Source: Thermomonospora echinospora (GTDB taxonomy: Bacteria > Actinomycetota > Actinomycetes > Streptosporangiales > Streptosporangiaceae). Taken from it: a stretch of DNA of 64,000 nucleotides. Each line of letters begins with the position of its first letter. Positions within the stretch are counted from its first letter, which is position 1. Positions 8,196-18,396 of the stretch are shown piece by piece. A program made the position numbers and the translations under genes. Below the pieces are notes generated by a model. That model was given only the letters and a program-made list of their open reading frames with translations, did not search any database and had not been told where the DNA came from. The stretch spans positions 1-64,000 of the forward strand of contig NZ_FNVO01000020.1 in NCBI RefSeq assembly GCF_900108175.1. Reading direction: 5' to 3'.

Positions 8196-8272
8196 CCCGG
8201 CGCGCGAGCCGTCGGCCCGGTCGGTGACGCACCCCAGGTTCGGGTACGTCCCGTCGGCGCACGAGCTCGGTA

Positions 8273-8303
8273 CCGGTGCGCCTCGCCTGGCGAGGCGCAC
8301 CGG
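8273..8303. terminator. bidirectional terminator between M48 protease and proA
   Basis: CCGGTGCGCCTCG-CCTGG-CGAGGCGCACCGG is a perfect 13-bp stem with a 5-nt loop, set between two convergent genes. There is no T-run on either side. Confidence 0.7.
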
Positions 8304-8320
8304 CCTGGAGGCGGGGGCTC

Positions 8321-9577
8321 TCAGCCGCGCAGCTGGCCCTCGCCGGTGACCACGTACTTGGTGGAGGTCAGCTCGGGCAGCCCCATCGGGCCGCGGGCGT
8401 GCAGCTTCTGGGTGGAGATGCCGATCTCGGCACCGAAGCCGAACTCCTCGCCGTCGGTGAAGCGGGTCGAGGCGTTCACCATGATCGCGGCCGAGTCGAC
8501 CGTGGCGACGAACCGCCGGGCGGCCTGCTGCGAGGTGGTGACGATCGCCTCGGTGTGTCCGGAGCCGTACTTGCGGATGTGGGCGGCAGCCTCCTCCAGG
8601 GAGCCGACCACCCGCGCGGCGATGTCCAGCGACAGGTACTCGGCGTACCAGTCGTCCTCGGTGGCGGCGACCACGTCGGCCGAGTGGGAGCGGACCCGCT
8701 CGTCGCCGTGCACGGTGACGCCCGCCTCGGCCAGCGCCTGCAGCGCGCGGGGCAGGAAGGCGTCGGCGATGCCCTCGTGCACCAGCAGGGTCTCGGCGGC
8801 GTTGCACACCGAGGGCCGCTGCGTCTTGGCGTTGAGGAGGATGTCGACGGCCATGTCGAGGTCGGCGTCGGCGTCCACGTACACCGCGCAGTTGCCCACC
8901 CCGGTCTCGATCACCGGCACGGTGGACTCCTCCACCACCGAGTTGATCAGCGAGGCGCCGCCGCGCGGGATCAGCACGTCCACCAGCCCGCGCGCCCGCA
9001 TCAGGTGCTTGACCGACTCGCGGGAGGTGCCGGGGACCAACTGGACGGCGTCGGCGGGCACGTCGGTGCCCGCCAGCGCGGCCTGCATGATGCCGACCAG
9101 CGCGGTGTTGGAGTTGTAGGCCGAGGAGGAGCCGCGCAGCATCGCCACGTTGCCGCTCTTGAGGCACAGCGCCGCCGCGTCCACGGTGACGTTGGGGCGG
9201 CCCTCGTAGATGATGCCGACCACGCCCATCGGCACCCGGATCTGCCGCAGCTCCAGCCCGTTGGGCAGCACCGTGCCGCGCACCACCTCGCCGACCGGGT
9301 CGGGCAGCGCGGCGACCTGGCGGACGGCCGCCGCGATCGCCGCGATCCGGCCCTCGTCCAGGCTGAGCCGGTCGATCATGTACTCGGAGATGCCGTTCTC
9401 ACGGGCGGCGGCCACGTCGGCCTCGTTGGCCTTGACGATCTGCGGCACGTTCGCCAGCAGCGCGTCGGCGATGGCGTGCAGCGCGGCGTCCTTGGCCGCC
9501 CGCGGCAGCGGCGCCAGCCTCGCCGCGGCCTCCCGGGCCGCGACGGCCACCCGCCGGAACTCCTCACGCTCGTCCAT
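8321..9577 (-). CDS. proA: glutamate-5-semialdehyde dehydrogenase (gamma-glutamyl phosphate reductase)
   Basis: 418 residues. ProA reduces gamma-glutamyl phosphate with NADPH to glutamate semialdehyde, the second step of proline synthesis. The catalytic Cys lies in the conserved [14 protein letters not shown] segment. Other family landmarks are [25 protein letters not shown] and the C-terminal HARGPMGL. The ATG at 9577 overlaps the proB stop (TGATG) and has AAGGAG 7 nt away; a GTG at 9580 is also possible. It is translationally coupled to proB. Confidence 0.97.
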   Translation of the reverse strand: MDEREEFRRVAVAAREAAARLAPLPRAAKDAALHAIADALLANVPQIVKANEADVAAARENGISEYMIDRLSLDEGRIAAIAAAVRQVAALPDPVGEVVRGTVLPNGLELRQIRVPMGVVGIIYEGRPNVTVDAAALCLKSGNVAMLRGSSSAYNSNTALVGIMQAALAGTDVPADAVQLVPGTSRESVKHLMRARGLVDVLIPRGGASLINSVVEESTVPVIETGVGNCAVYVDADADLDMAVDILLNAKTQRPSVCNAAETLLVHEGIADAFLPRALQALAEAGVTVHGDERVRSHSADVVAATEDDWYAEYLSLDIAARVVGSLEEAAAHIRKYGSGHTEAIVTTSQQAARRFVATVDSAAIMVNASTRFTDGEEFGFGAEIGISTQKLHARGPMGLPELTSTKYVVTGEGQLRG

Positions 9578-10743
9578 CACCGTGCTCCTTCGCCTTGTCG
9601 CCGGTCGAGGATGACCAGATCATCGCGGTGGATGATCTCCCGTTCGTACTCGGGGCCCAGCTCGCGGGCCAGCCAGCGGGTGGAGCGCCCCATCAGAGAG
9701 GGGATCTCCCCCGCGTCGTAGTTCACCAGGCCGCGCGCCACCACGCGGCCGTTTCCGTCGACCACGTCCACCGGGTCGCCGGCGTTGAAGTCCCCCTCCA
9801 CGCCGGTCAGCCCGGCGGGCAGCAGCGACTTGCGCCGCCGCACCACCGCGTCCACCGCGCCCGGGTCCAGCAGCAGGCGTCCCTGGCCGGTGGTGGCGTG
9901 CGCCAGCCACAGCAGCCGGGTGGACGGGCGGCGGGCCTCGGGGTGGAAGTAGGTGCCGACCGGCTCGCCGGCCATCGCGGCGGCGGCGGAGGCGGCGTTG
10001 GTCAGCACCACCGGGACGCTCGCGCCGCCGGCGATCCGGGCCGCCTCCACCTTGGTCACCATGCCGCCGGTGCCGACCCGGCCGGACCCGCCGAGCTCGA
10101 CCTCCGTCAGGTCGGCGGGGCCGCGCACCTCGGTGATGCGGCGGGTACCCGGTCGCCGGGGGTCGCCGGTGTAGAGGGCGTCCACGTCCGACAGCAGGAT
10201 CAGGGCGTCCGCGCGGACCAGATGGGTGACCAGCGCGGCCAGCCGGTCGTTGTCGCCGAACCGGATCTCGTCGGTGGCGACCGTGTCGTTCTCGTTGACG
10301 ATCGGGACGATGCCGAGCGCCAGCAGCTGTTCCAGGGTGCGCTGGGCGTTGCGGTGGTGAGCGCGGCGCATCATGTCGTCGGCGGTGAGCAGCACCTGCC
10401 CCACGCGCATCCCATGGCGGGCGAACGAGGAGGTGTAGCGGGCGACCAGCAGGCCCTGCCCGACGCTGGCGGCGGCCTGCTGGGTAGCCAGGTCCGGCGG
10501 GCGGCGGGTCAGCCCCAGCGGGCCGAGCCCGGCGGCGATGGCGCCCGAGGAGACGAACACGATGTCGCGCCCGGCGCTCTTGCCGGCGGCCAGTACGTCC
10601 ACCAGCGCGTCGATGCGGTCGGCGGCGATGGCGCCCTGCGGGGTGGTCAGCGAGGACGACCCCGCCTTGACCACGACCCGCCGGGCCCCGGCGATCGCCT
10701 CCCGGACCCCCCGGACCGCCGCATCCTCGGCGATCATGCTCAT
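9577..10743 (-). CDS. proB: glutamate 5-kinase
   Basis: A 388-residue ProB: ATP-dependent phosphorylation of glutamate, the proline-feedback-regulated first step of proline synthesis. It has an N-terminal amino-acid-kinase domain ([29 protein letters not shown]) and a C-terminal PUA domain (about residues 285-375, with the GDPVDVVD segment). The ATG start overlaps the obg stop codon (ATGA), placing proB and proA downstream of obg in one transcript. Confidence 0.97.
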   Translation of the reverse strand: MSMIAEDAAVRGVREAIAGARRVVVKAGSSSLTTPQGAIAADRIDALVDVLAAGKSAGRDIVFVSSGAIAAGLGPLGLTRRPPDLATQQAAASVGQGLLVARYTSSFARHGMRVGQVLLTADDMMRRAHHRNAQRTLEQLLALGIVPIVNENDTVATDEIRFGDNDRLAALVTHLVRADALILLSDVDALYTGDPRRPGTRRITEVRGPADLTEVELGGSGRVGTGGMVTKVEAARIAGGASVPVVLTNAASAAAAMAGEPVGTYFHPEARRPSTRLLWLAHATTGQGRLLLDPGAVDAVVRRRKSLLPAGLTGVEGDFNAGDPVDVVDGNGRVVARGLVNYDAGEIPSLMGRSTRWLARELGPEYEREIIHRDDLVILDRRQGEGAR

Positions 10744-12131
10744 CGGCCCTCCAGCCGGCGGTCGGTGCCGCGCGGGCCCTGGCCCTCGCCGCCCGTGGTG
10801 ATCTCCGGAGCCCAGTCGAAGACGACCGCGTCGTCCTCGGTGCCGATCATCACGGTGGCGCCGGGCTCGGCGCCCGCCTCGGCCAGCGCCTGCTCCACCC
10901 CGAGCCGGGCCAGCCGGTCGGCCAGGTAGCCGACCGCCTCGTCGTTGTTGAAGTCGGTCTGCCGCAGCCAGCGGCGCGGCTTGTCGCCGCCGATCAGGTA
11001 GGTGTTGTCGCCCAGCGTCCGGACGGTGAAGTCCGCGCCCCCGCCGACCGGCTCGGGACGGATCACCAGCCGGGTCGGCTCGGGCGCCGGCAGCGTGGCC
11101 CGGTGGGCCGCCACCATCTCGGCCATCGCGAACGACAGCTCGCGCAGCCCCTCGTGCGTGGCCGCGGAGACCTCGAAGACCCGCAGGCCCCGCCCCTCGA
11201 ACTCCGGGCGCACCAGGTCGGCCAGCTCCCGCCCGTCCGGCACGTCGATCTTGTTGAGCACCACCAGCCGGGGGCGGTCCGACAGCGGCCGGATGTCGTC
11301 GCCCAGCTCGCGGTCGTAGGCGCGCAGCTCGGCCTCGATGACCTCGAAGTCGCTGACCGGGTCGCGGCCGGGCTCCATGGTGGCGCAGTCCAGCACGTGC
11401 ACCAGGGTGGAGGAACGCTCGATGTGGCGCAGGAACTCCAGGCCCAGGCCGCGGCCCTCGCTGGCACCCTCGATCAGGCCGGGCACGTCGGCGACGGTGA
11501 ACGTGACGTCCCCGGCGGCGACCACGCCCAGGTTGGGGGTCAGGGTGGTGAACGGGTAGTCGGCGATCTTGGGGCGGGCCGCCGACAGCGCCGCGATCAG
11601 CGACGACTTGCCGGCGCTGGGAAAGCCCACCAGCGCGACGTCGGCGACGCTCTTCAGCTCCAGCACGATGTCGTGCTGCTCGCCCTCCTCGCCGAGCAGC
11701 GCAAAACCGGGGGCCTTACGCTTGGTGGAGGCCAGGGCCGCGTTGCCGAGCCCGCCCCGGCCGCCCTGTGCCACGACGAACCGGGTGCCCTCCCCCACCA
11801 GGTCGGCCAACACCTCGCCGCCGGGGGTCAGCACCACCGTGCCGTCGGGGACGGGCAGCACCACGTCATCGCCGTCGGCGCCGTTGCGGTGCGAGCCCTG
11901 TCCGGGCTTGCCGTTGCCGGCCCTGCGGTGCGGACGGCGGTGGTAGTCCAGCAGGCTGGCGGTGCCGTTGTCGACCTGGAGGATCACGTCACCGCCCCGG
12001 CCGCCGTTGCCGCCGTCCGGTCCGCCCAGCGGCTTGAACTTCTCCCGGTGCACCGAGGCACAGCCGTGTCCGCCGTTGCCGGCCGCGATGTGCAGCACCA
12101 CCCGGTCCACGAACTGCGCGCCGGCGGCCAT
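10740..12131 (-). CDS. obg: GTPase Obg/CgtA
   Basis: A 463-residue Obg GTPase acting in 50S assembly and stress/nutrient signalling. Order of domains: glycine-rich Obg fold (1-158), G domain with GFPSAGKSS (G1), DVPGLIEGA (G3) and NKID (G4), then the C-terminal OCT domain (about 365-440) with an acidic/Arg-rich tail. The ATG at 12131 has AGGGAGA upstream and begins the conserved [15 protein letters not shown]. The frame upstream of it is spurious. The gene is part of rplU-rpmA-obg-proB-proA. Confidence 0.97.
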   Translation of the reverse strand: MAAGAQFVDRVVLHIAAGNGGHGCASVHREKFKPLGGPDGGNGGRGGDVILQVDNGTASLLDYHRRPHRRAGNGKPGQGSHRNGADGDDVVLPVPDGTVVLTPGGEVLADLVGEGTRFVVAQGGRGGLGNAALASTKRKAPGFALLGEEGEQHDIVLELKSVADVALVGFPSAGKSSLIAALSAARPKIADYPFTTLTPNLGVVAAGDVTFTVADVPGLIEGASEGRGLGLEFLRHIERSSTLVHVLDCATMEPGRDPVSDFEVIEAELRAYDRELGDDIRPLSDRPRLVVLNKIDVPDGRELADLVRPEFEGRGLRVFEVSAATHEGLRELSFAMAEMVAAHRATLPAPEPTRLVIRPEPVGGGADFTVRTLGDNTYLIGGDKPRRWLRQTDFNNDEAVGYLADRLARLGVEQALAEAGAEPGATVMIGTEDDAVVFDWAPEITTGGEGQGPRGTDRRLEGR

Positions 12132-12167
12132 GCTGTCTCCCTGGTCTTTTCGTGGTACGGACAATGA

Positions 12168-12197
12168 CAGAGGGCGGACCATCCGGTCCGCCCTCTG
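12168..12197 (-). terminator. hairpin between rpmA and obg
   Basis: CAGAGGGCGGACC-ATCC-GGTCCGCCCTCTG is a perfect 13-bp stem with a 4-nt loop, in the gap between rpmA and obg. It may attenuate read-through from the ribosomal protein genes into obg or set the transcript's 3' end. Confidence 0.65.
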
Positions 12198-12219
12198 GGT
12201 AACGCTGTGTGCAGGCGGA

Positions 12220-12477
12220 TTACTCCGCCGGCGGGACGATGCTCACGGCCTTGCGGCCCCGGTAACGGCCGAACTCGACCGTCCCGGCGACCAGCGCGAA
12301 CAGCGTGTCGTCGCCGCCACGCCCGACGTTCAGGCCGGGGTGGAAGTGGGTGCCGCGCTGGCGGACGATGATCTCGCCCGCGTTCACGACCTGACCGCCG
12401 AACCGCTTGACCCCGAGACGCTTGGCGTTCGAGTCGCGGCCGTTCCGGCTGGACGAGGCGCCCTTCTTGTGTGCCAT
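12220..12477 (-). CDS. rpmA: 50S ribosomal protein L27
   Basis: An 85-residue L27, full length. It begins [16 protein letters not shown], the flexible tail that reaches the peptidyl-transferase centre, and contains [20 protein letters not shown]. It follows rplU by 49 bp. No N-terminal cleavage extension of the firmicute type is present. Confidence 0.98.
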   Translation of the reverse strand: MAHKKGASSSRNGRDSNAKRLGVKRFGGQVVNAGEIIVRQRGTHFHPGLNVGRGGDDTLFALVAGTVEFGRYRGRKAVSIVPPAE

Positions 12478-12526
12478 CGCTCAACCCCTCCTTACGGATC
12501 ATCCCCGGCGCACCGGGGAGCAGTTC

Positions 12527-12841
12527 CTACTTACCGGCCTTGATCTCGAGCACCTTGACGCGGGTGTACGGCTGGCGGTGGCCCATCCGCCGCTTGTACC
12601 CGGTCTTGTTCCGGTAGTGCATGATGTTGATCTTCGGTCCCTTGACCGCGCCGAGCACCTCGGCGGTGATCTCGTACTTGGCGAGTTCGGCCGGGGAGGT
12701 CACGACGTTGTCGCCGTCAACGACCAGCACGGCCGGGAAGGTGACGGTGGCGCCGACCTCGTCGCCGAGCTTGTCGACGGTGAGCACGTCGCCCGTGGTC
12801 ACCTTCTCCTGCCTGCCGCCTGCGCGGACAATCGCGTACAC
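12527..12841 (-). CDS. rplU: 50S ribosomal protein L21
   Basis: A 104-residue L21, a 23S rRNA-binding protein of the large subunit. It has the typical start VYAIVRAGGRQEKV and C-terminal signature NKTGYKRRMGHRQPYTRV. The start is GTG at 12841; the longer frame (ATG 12889) adds 16 residues that are not part of L21. It is the first gene of rplU-rpmA-obg. Confidence 0.97.
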   Translation of the reverse strand: MYAIVRAGGRQEKVTTGDVLTVDKLGDEVGATVTFPAVLVVDGDNVVTSPAELAKYEITAEVLGAVKGPKINIMHYRNKTGYKRRMGHRQPYTRVKVLEIKAGK

Positions 12842-13250
12842 CGCGGAAACCCTTCGTTGGCGCGTGCTTCCGGAACCAACCGGTCCCACGCGTGGTCTTC
12901 ACCAGCCCTCGGTTGAGGGCCTACCTCCGGCTGCGACCGAAGGCGGCACGCACGAGGGAGGACCCTCAGCGCTCTCTACTTTCACCCGCCGGATCGACAG
13001 GGGTGCACCGAGCATCCGTGTTCAGGTTCGCAGCCCCACAGAGACTCAAGTGCATGGGTCAGTGGTCGCGCCAAGCGCGACTTCCCCATGGTACAGGTAC
13101 TTAGCCAATGCCAGACACCATCCCATGACACACGTCCGGCATCTCATGACACACATCCGGCCACACAGCCTCCAGACCATGTGGCCGGACAACGATGACG
13201 TCTAGCACGGATGCGAGGTTGGCCTGTATTACCACGGGACGGTGAGGCAT
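12842..13250 (-). promoter_or_regulatory. rplU leader and promoter region
   Basis: A non-coding gap upstream of rplU. It holds a perfect 7-bp hairpin (GTCGCGC-CAA-GCGCGAC, 13065-13081) and two direct repeats CATGACACACRTCCGGC at 13124-13140 and 13145-13161. A longer imperfect stem CCGGCCACA...TGTGGCCGG lies at about 13157-13188. A structured leader could mediate autoregulation by a ribosomal protein, but no named leader family was recognised and the promoter could not be fixed. Confidence 0.4.
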
Positions 13251-13284
13251 CCCGGTCACGCGGCCGGTGGGCCGCGTGACCGGG
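13251..13284 (-). terminator. terminator hairpin after rne
   Basis: CCCGGTCACGCGGCC-GGTG-GGCCGCGTGACCGGG is a perfect 15-bp stem with a 4-nt loop, starting 7 bp beyond the rne stop codon. It is the strongest simple hairpin seen in the window. It lacks a T-tract. Confidence 0.75.
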
Positions 13285-13291
13285 ACCGTGG

Positions 13292-16200
13292 TCAGCTCTC
13301 CGCGGCGGCCGTCTCGGCGACTTCGGCCTTCTTGGCGCGGGAACGGCGGGTGCGGCGGCGGCCGTTGCTCGCCGGGGCGGTCTCCTCCGGCTCCGCGGAC
13401 CGGTCGGCGGGCTCCGGCTCGACGGCCGGGGCGGTCTCGGTTGCCTCGACGGTGGCTTCGGGGGCCTCGGCGGCCTTGGTGGTCTCCTCGGCGGTCTGCG
13501 GTGCGGGCTCGTCGAGCTCGGGCGGCGGGCCCTGCTCGCGCTTGGCGGTGGCGCGCTTGGCGGACTCCTGCTTGGCGGACTCCTGCTTGGCGAGCTTCTC
13601 CTCGACGGCCTTCTCGACCTCGCCCTTGCGCTTGCGGCGGCGGCTCCCGGAGGCGGCCTTGTCCGGCGTGTGCTCGACCGGGGTGGTCTGGACGTGAATG
13701 CCGCGGCCGTTGCAGCACTCGCAGACCTCGGAGAACGCCTCCAGCAGGCCCTGGCCGACCCGCTTGCGGGTCATCTGCACCAGGCCCAGTGAGGTCACCT
13801 CGGCCACCTGGTGCTTGGTGCGGTCGCGCGACAGGCACTCCAGCAGCCGGCGCAGCACCAGCTCCCGGTTGCTCTCCAACACCATGTCGATGAAGTCGAT
13901 GACGATGATGCCGCCCACGTCGCGCAGCCGCAGTTGGCGGACGATCTCCTCGGCCGCCTCCAGGTTGTTGCGGGTGACGGTCTCCTCCAGGTTGCCACCC
14001 TGGCCGGTGAACTTGCCGGTGTTGACGTCCACCACGGTCATCGCCTCGGTGCGGTCGATGACCAGCGAGCCACCGCTGGGCAGCCAGACCTTGCGCTCCA
14101 GCGCCTTGGCGATCTGCTCGTCGATCCGGTAGGAGGCCAGCACGTCGGTGTCGCCGTCCCAGCGCTCCACCCGGTCGGCCAGGTGCGGGGCGACGTAGCG
14201 GACGTACTCCGACACCATGTCCCAGGCGTCGTCGCCGGACACCACCAGCTTGCTGAAGTCCTCGTTGAAGATGTCCCGAACGACCCGGATGGTCAGGTCG
14301 GGCTCGCCGTGCAGCAGCGCGGGCGCGTTGGCGGTCTTGGCCTGCCGCTGGATGTGCTCCCACTGCGCGGCCAGCCGCGAGACGTCGCCCTCCAGCTCCT
14401 CCTCGGTGGCGCCCTCGGCGGCGGTGCGCACGATCACCCCGGCGTTGTCCGGCATGATCTTCTTGAGCACCTGCTTGAGCCGGCTGCGCTCCTTGTCGGG
14501 CAGCTTGCGGCTGATGCCGGTCATCGAGCCGTCCGGCACGTACACCAGGTAGCGGCCGGGCAGCGAGACCTGGCTGGTCAGCCGGGCGCCCTTGTGGCCG
14601 ATCGGGTCCTTGGTGACCTGCACCAGCACCGACTGGCCGGACTTGAGGGCCGACTCGATCCGGCGCGGCTGGCCGACCAGCCCGGCCACGTCCCAGTTGA
14701 CCTCCCCGGCGTAGAGCACGGCGTTGCGGCCCTTGCCGACGTCGACGAACGCGGCCTCCATGGAGGGCAGCACGTTCTGCACCTTGCCGAGGTAGACGTT
14801 GCCCACGTACGACTGGTGCGTGGCGCGGTCCACGTAGTGCTCGACCAGCACGTTGTCCTCGAGGACGGCGATCTGGGTGCGCTCGCCGTGCTGGCGGATC
14901 ACCATCACCCGCTCCACCGACTCGCGGCGGGCCAGGAACTCCGATTCGGTGATCACCGGCGGGCGGCGGCGGCCCTGCTCGCGGCCCTCGCGGCGGCGCT
15001 GCTTCTTGGCCTCCAGCCGGGTCGAGCCCTTGACGGACTGGACCTCGTCGGTGACGTCGCGCGGTTCGGCGGTGCGGCTCGGCCGGACGTGCACGACGGT
15101 GTGCGGCGGGTCGTCGGGGGCCTGCTCGTCGCCCTCGGCGGTGCCGGAACGACGGCGACGGCGGCGACGGCGCCTGCTGGTGCCGGCGTCCTCGTCGGTG
15201 TCCTCGGCCTCCTGCGCCGGACCGGCCGTCTCCTCGCCCTCGGCCGTCTCGGCGGCCTCAACCTTGTCCGTCTTGTCGGTCTTGTCCGCCTTGTCGGTCT
15301 TGCGCTGCCTGCGCGAGCGGGTCGTCCTGGTCTCCTCGGCGGGCTCGGCCTGAGCCTCGGGCGCGTCCTCCTCGGCCTCGTCCTCGGCCTCGGTCTCCCG
15401 GCCCTTCTCAGCGGTCTTGCCGCGGCCGCGGCCGCCCCTGCGGCGCCTGCGGCGCGGCCGGTCGCCGCCCTCCTCGTCCTCCTCGTCGAGGTCGACCGGC
15501 TCGATGTCCTCCTCGTCCTCCCCGACGACGGCGGCGGCGTGCCTGGCCGGCGCCTCGGCCCTGGGGGCGGGCTGCGGCGGCTGGAAGACCACCATCGGGG
15601 GCTGGAAGGTGACCGAGGGGATGCCGGGGGTCTCCGGCTCGGCCGACACGTCGAGGGTCGGAACGGCCGGGATCTCGGGGATCGCGGGGACCTCGGGAAC
15701 GGGCGGGGGCGCGGTCTCTGCGGTGCGGCGCCGCGAACGGCTCCGGGCGGGCTTGGCCTCGGCGGCGGGCGCCTCAGCGGTCTCGGGGGCCTTGGCAGGC
15801 TCGGCGGCCTCAGCGGCCTTCACCTCGGAGGTCGCGGTGGTCTCGGCGGCCTCGGGCTCGGCGGGAGGCGCGGTCTTCCTGCTCCTGGAGCGGGTGGCGC
15901 GGGCGGCGCGGGCGGGCTTCTTCGCGGGCGCCGGCTCCTCGGCCGGCGGCCCGGCCTGTGCCTCAGCGGACCCAGCCTGCTCGTCGGCAGACGTGGGCTG
16001 CTCGTCGGCGGACGCGGCCTGCGCCTCGGCAGAGGCAGCCTGCTCATCGGCAGCCCCGGCCGGCCCTCCGGCCTGGTCTGCGATGGCCTGCTCCTCGGCC
16101 CGCTCCGCGGCCTTTTCCGCGGCCTGGTCGGCAGTCTGGCCGGCGACCTGCTGCTCCTCGGCCTGCTCCTCGGTCTGGTCGGCGGCGGCCTGCTCCTCGG

Positions 16201-16399
16201 TCTCCCCGGTGCCCGGCTGCGGGACGGCGGCCTGTGGCGGCGCCGGCTCGGGCGGGACGATTACCGGGGGGGTGTCGTCGATCTCCGGGGGTGGGCCGGC
16301 GGGACGGCTGGCCGCGCGGCGGCGGACCGGTGTCGCGCGGGTGCCGGTGGTCTCTTCAGGATTCTCGGTGTTGGCCGAATCGGTGTCGTTCTCGTGCAT
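13292..16399 (-). CDS. rne: ribonuclease E/G family endoribonuclease
   Basis: 1035 residues. The catalytic half (about 480-950) has the S1 domain (VYLGKVQNVLPSMEAAFVDVG), the DNase I-like active site with Asp in VVDVNTGKF and VIDFIDM, and a Cys-rich zinc-link CECCNGRG. It cleaves single-stranded A/U-rich RNA in rRNA maturation and mRNA decay. The first ~480 residues are a low-complexity Ala/Glu/Pro extension ending in Arg-rich patches, and the last ~80 are similar. This layout is the actinobacterial type, with disordered arms on both sides of the core instead of the long C-terminal scaffold of E. coli. Confidence 0.95.
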   Translation of the reverse strand: MHENDTDSANTENPEETTGTRATPVRRRAASRPAGPPPEIDDTPPVIVPPEPAPPQAAVPQPGTGETEEQAAADQTEEQAEEQQVAGQTADQAAEKAAERAEEQAIADQAGGPAGAADEQAASAEAQAASADEQPTSADEQAGSAEAQAGPPAEEPAPAKKPARAARATRSRSRKTAPPAEPEAAETTATSEVKAAEAAEPAKAPETAEAPAAEAKPARSRSRRRTAETAPPPVPEVPAIPEIPAVPTLDVSAEPETPGIPSVTFQPPMVVFQPPQPAPRAEAPARHAAAVVGEDEEDIEPVDLDEEDEEGGDRPRRRRRRGGRGRGKTAEKGRETEAEDEAEEDAPEAQAEPAEETRTTRSRRQRKTDKADKTDKTDKVEAAETAEGEETAGPAQEAEDTDEDAGTSRRRRRRRRRSGTAEGDEQAPDDPPHTVVHVRPSRTAEPRDVTDEVQSVKGSTRLEAKKQRRREGREQGRRRPPVITESEFLARRESVERVMVIRQHGERTQIAVLEDNVLVEHYVDRATHQSYVGNVYLGKVQNVLPSMEAAFVDVGKGRNAVLYAGEVNWDVAGLVGQPRRIESALKSGQSVLVQVTKDPIGHKGARLTSQVSLPGRYLVYVPDGSMTGISRKLPDKERSRLKQVLKKIMPDNAGVIVRTAAEGATEEELEGDVSRLAAQWEHIQRQAKTANAPALLHGEPDLTIRVVRDIFNEDFSKLVVSGDDAWDMVSEYVRYVAPHLADRVERWDGDTDVLASYRIDEQIAKALERKVWLPSGGSLVIDRTEAMTVVDVNTGKFTGQGGNLEETVTRNNLEAAEEIVRQLRLRDVGGIIVIDFIDMVLESNRELVLRRLLECLSRDRTKHQVAEVTSLGLVQMTRKRVGQGLLEAFSEVCECCNGRGIHVQTTPVEHTPDKAASGSRRRKRKGEVEKAVEEKLAKQESAKQESAKRATAKREQGPPPELDEPAPQTAEETTKAAEAPEATVEATETAPAVEPEPADRSAEPEETAPASNGRRRTRRSRAKKAEVAETAAAES

Positions 16400-16637
16400 G
16401 CGGGTGATCTCCCGTCAGGCTCCCGGGCGCTACCGGGCGAGCCGCCGTCGGCGGTTCGACGCGGTGCGCCGCGCGGGGGCGCTCTCCGTCAGTCATCGTC
16501 GCCGCCGCCGGCCGGACGGCTGTCCGGAGACGACGGCAGAAGTCGTCTTGGGCGCGCTCGGCCCTCCCCTGAAGGGACACCGCACGTGCCCGTGCCGCAT
16601 CCCCGTGAACCGGCTCCGTGTACACCACGGGCCGGTC

Positions 16638-17477
16638 CTATTGCCGGGCGCTGACGACGTCCACGCTCTCGGTGCCCGCCGGCCGCTCCGGTGCGGCGTC
16701 GTGGGCCGCCATGGCGTCATCGCCGGGCGGTGACACGGCGCCCCGGTCGGGGTCCAGCGGGTCCGCCAGCTCACCGGTGCCTTCGTCCAGGGGCCCCTGC
16801 GCCAGCCTGGTCACCAGCGGCGGTGACGGCGGCGCCAGGTCGGCGACCTGTCGCAGTCCGGAGAGGACGTCGTCGGGTCGAACGGCAGGTGTGGCATGCC
16901 GCACGACCATTCGAAGTGTCGTTGAAGAGCCGTCGGCCGTCGACGGGTCGTGCCGGTCCAGCCCGCAGGCGGACACGGCGGCACGCGCGTCGAAACGGCG
17001 GCGGCCCTTCTTGGTGAGGCGTTCGACCTCGATCTCCTCGGCGGCCATGAAGGTGGCCACCGCCTGCTCAGCGGCCTCAGGCAGGACGCCGTCCAGCCGG
17101 ATCCGCCACTCGGACGCCTGCAGCCGGTCCGCGAGCGAGGTGCCCGCCGGGGCCGTCACCACATCGAGGATGTCCAGACCCGGCGGCAGCGCCGCGTCGA
17201 GGTCGGCCCGCACCCGCGCAGGGTCGCGGATGTCGGTGAGTCCGAGTTCGAGGTACTCCGCCTCACTGGCCACCCCTGTCGGCGCCGCACCCGCGTACGA
17301 GATCTTCGGGTGCGGGGTGAATCCGGCGCTGAACGCCACAGGGATCCCGGCGCGCCGCACTGCGCGTTCCACGGCCCGGGATATGTCGCGATGGCTGGTG
17401 AACCGCAACCTGCCGCGCTTGGCGTAGCGCACACGCAGGCGCTGGATCACGGGAGCCGGCGCTGGACCGTCCGGCAT
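16638..17477 (-). CDS. DUF2344 / TIGR03936 radical SAM-associated protein
   Basis: 279 residues of the family that normally accompanies a B12-binding radical SAM protein (TIGR03960) next to rne. The N terminus VRYAKRGRLRFTSHRDISRA and FSAGFTPHPKISY are the family signatures. The molecular function is unknown; a role in tRNA or ribosome modification is only supposed. In most relatives the radical SAM gene lies immediately upstream and often overlaps. Here that place holds non-coding DNA and a gene remnant, so the partner has been lost or moved. It lies 238 bp upstream of rne on the same strand. Confidence 0.85.
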   Translation of the reverse strand: MPDGPAPAPVIQRLRVRYAKRGRLRFTSHRDISRAVERAVRRAGIPVAFSAGFTPHPKISYAGAAPTGVASEAEYLELGLTDIRDPARVRADLDAALPPGLDILDVVTAPAGTSLADRLQASEWRIRLDGVLPEAAEQAVATFMAAEEIEVERLTKKGRRRFDARAAVSACGLDRHDPSTADGSSTTLRMVVRHATPAVRPDDVLSGLRQVADLAPPSPPLVTRLAQGPLDEGTGELADPLDPDRGAVSPPGDDAMAAHDAAPERPAGTESVDVVSARQ

Positions 17478-17983
17478 GGGTGCCAGGGTCTTAGTCCTTC
17501 CTACTCGTGTCGAGTCGAAAACGTCTGCCTACAGGGTAAGGCCCATCCGGCCCGCTCGTACCCATGGGTGACGTCTGTGGCGGGCGCGCCGGATTGTGAC
17601 CCCCTGCCAACTGGGACGCCCGAGGACGCTGACTAGTTGACAACTGAACGACCAGAGACGCCCTCACGCCGACCCGGCCGACGGCGGCGACCCGTTCGAA
17701 CCTCTACGACGAACACCGCCCCAAGCCCCGCAACGAACGTCGCCCCACCACATCGGCCGCCTACTAGGAGTGCCTGGCAGTGGGGGGAACGCCTCGGCGG
17801 GGCGGGCTGGAAATCCGCCTCGGACGGAGCACCGACGAGGACACCCGGGTCACCCTGATGTCTTGTGGCCGCCTCCGCCTCGCCGTCGCTGCCCGACACG
17901 CCGCTGCGGCCGAAGGGACCAAGCCCTACCAGGACGGCGCGGCAGGACAACGCGGTCGGGCCACACAGTAAGACGGCACGGTG

Positions 17984-18310
17984 GGGGCGGTGGTCGGCGC
18001 GCTGTCTCCGCTGCCGGTGGACGTGGTGGCCCGCACCCCGCTACCAGCGATCAACGCGCTACTACGGGACTCGGTCGGATGGCCCGCCTACGTCCAGCAG
18101 ATCACCGACGTGTACCAGGCACTGCCAGCCCAAGAACGCGCCCGCACCACCATCGTGGTCAGCAACTACGGCGAAGCCGGAGCACTGGACCGCTACGGGC
18201 CCGACCACGACCTGCCCACCGCCTACAGCGGCCATCACGAACTGCACCGACAGGGCCCGCCCCCGACCGACGCGGACGTGGTGGTGGGTGTGGTGGCCGA
18301 TGTGCGGTCA
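17984..18310 (+). pseudogene. C-terminal fragment of an ArnT/PMT-like (GT39) glycosyltransferase
   Basis: The frame from 17981 encodes PLPVDVVARTPL, GWPAYVQQI, ERARTTIVVSNYGEAGALD, RYGPDHDLPTAYSGHH and QGPP. This resembles the extracytoplasmic C-terminal part of actinobacterial GT39 membrane glycosyltransferases (SNYGEAGALDRYGP...AYSGHNxxWxWGPP pattern). The membrane-spanning N-terminal ~350 residues are absent: a stop codon precedes the fragment. The 3' end runs into unrelated Gly-rich sequence. It is a truncated remnant, assigned from remembered family sequence. Confidence 0.55.
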
Positions 18311-18396
18311 GGGGTGAAGAGGTATGGGAGTGAAGGATGGGGTGGCCGCGGCGAGCAGGGGGTTCCCGCCGCGGCCACCGGTCCGGGATGGCGGGG

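Noticed and set aside
12842-13250. Known riboswitch or the firmicute L21 leader upstream of rplU
   Set aside because: No conserved motif of a named riboswitch or leader family could be matched; only generic hairpins are seen.
13811-16654. A 947-residue plus-strand frame opposite rne
   Set aside because: High-GC antisense shadow of RNase E; a low-complexity Gly/Leu/Ala/Arg protein with no domain. The minus-strand RNase E is certain.
17633-17950. A 105-residue minus-strand frame upstream of the DUF2344 gene
   Set aside because: No family, no ribosome-binding site and poor codon bias. It does not resemble the missing radical SAM protein.
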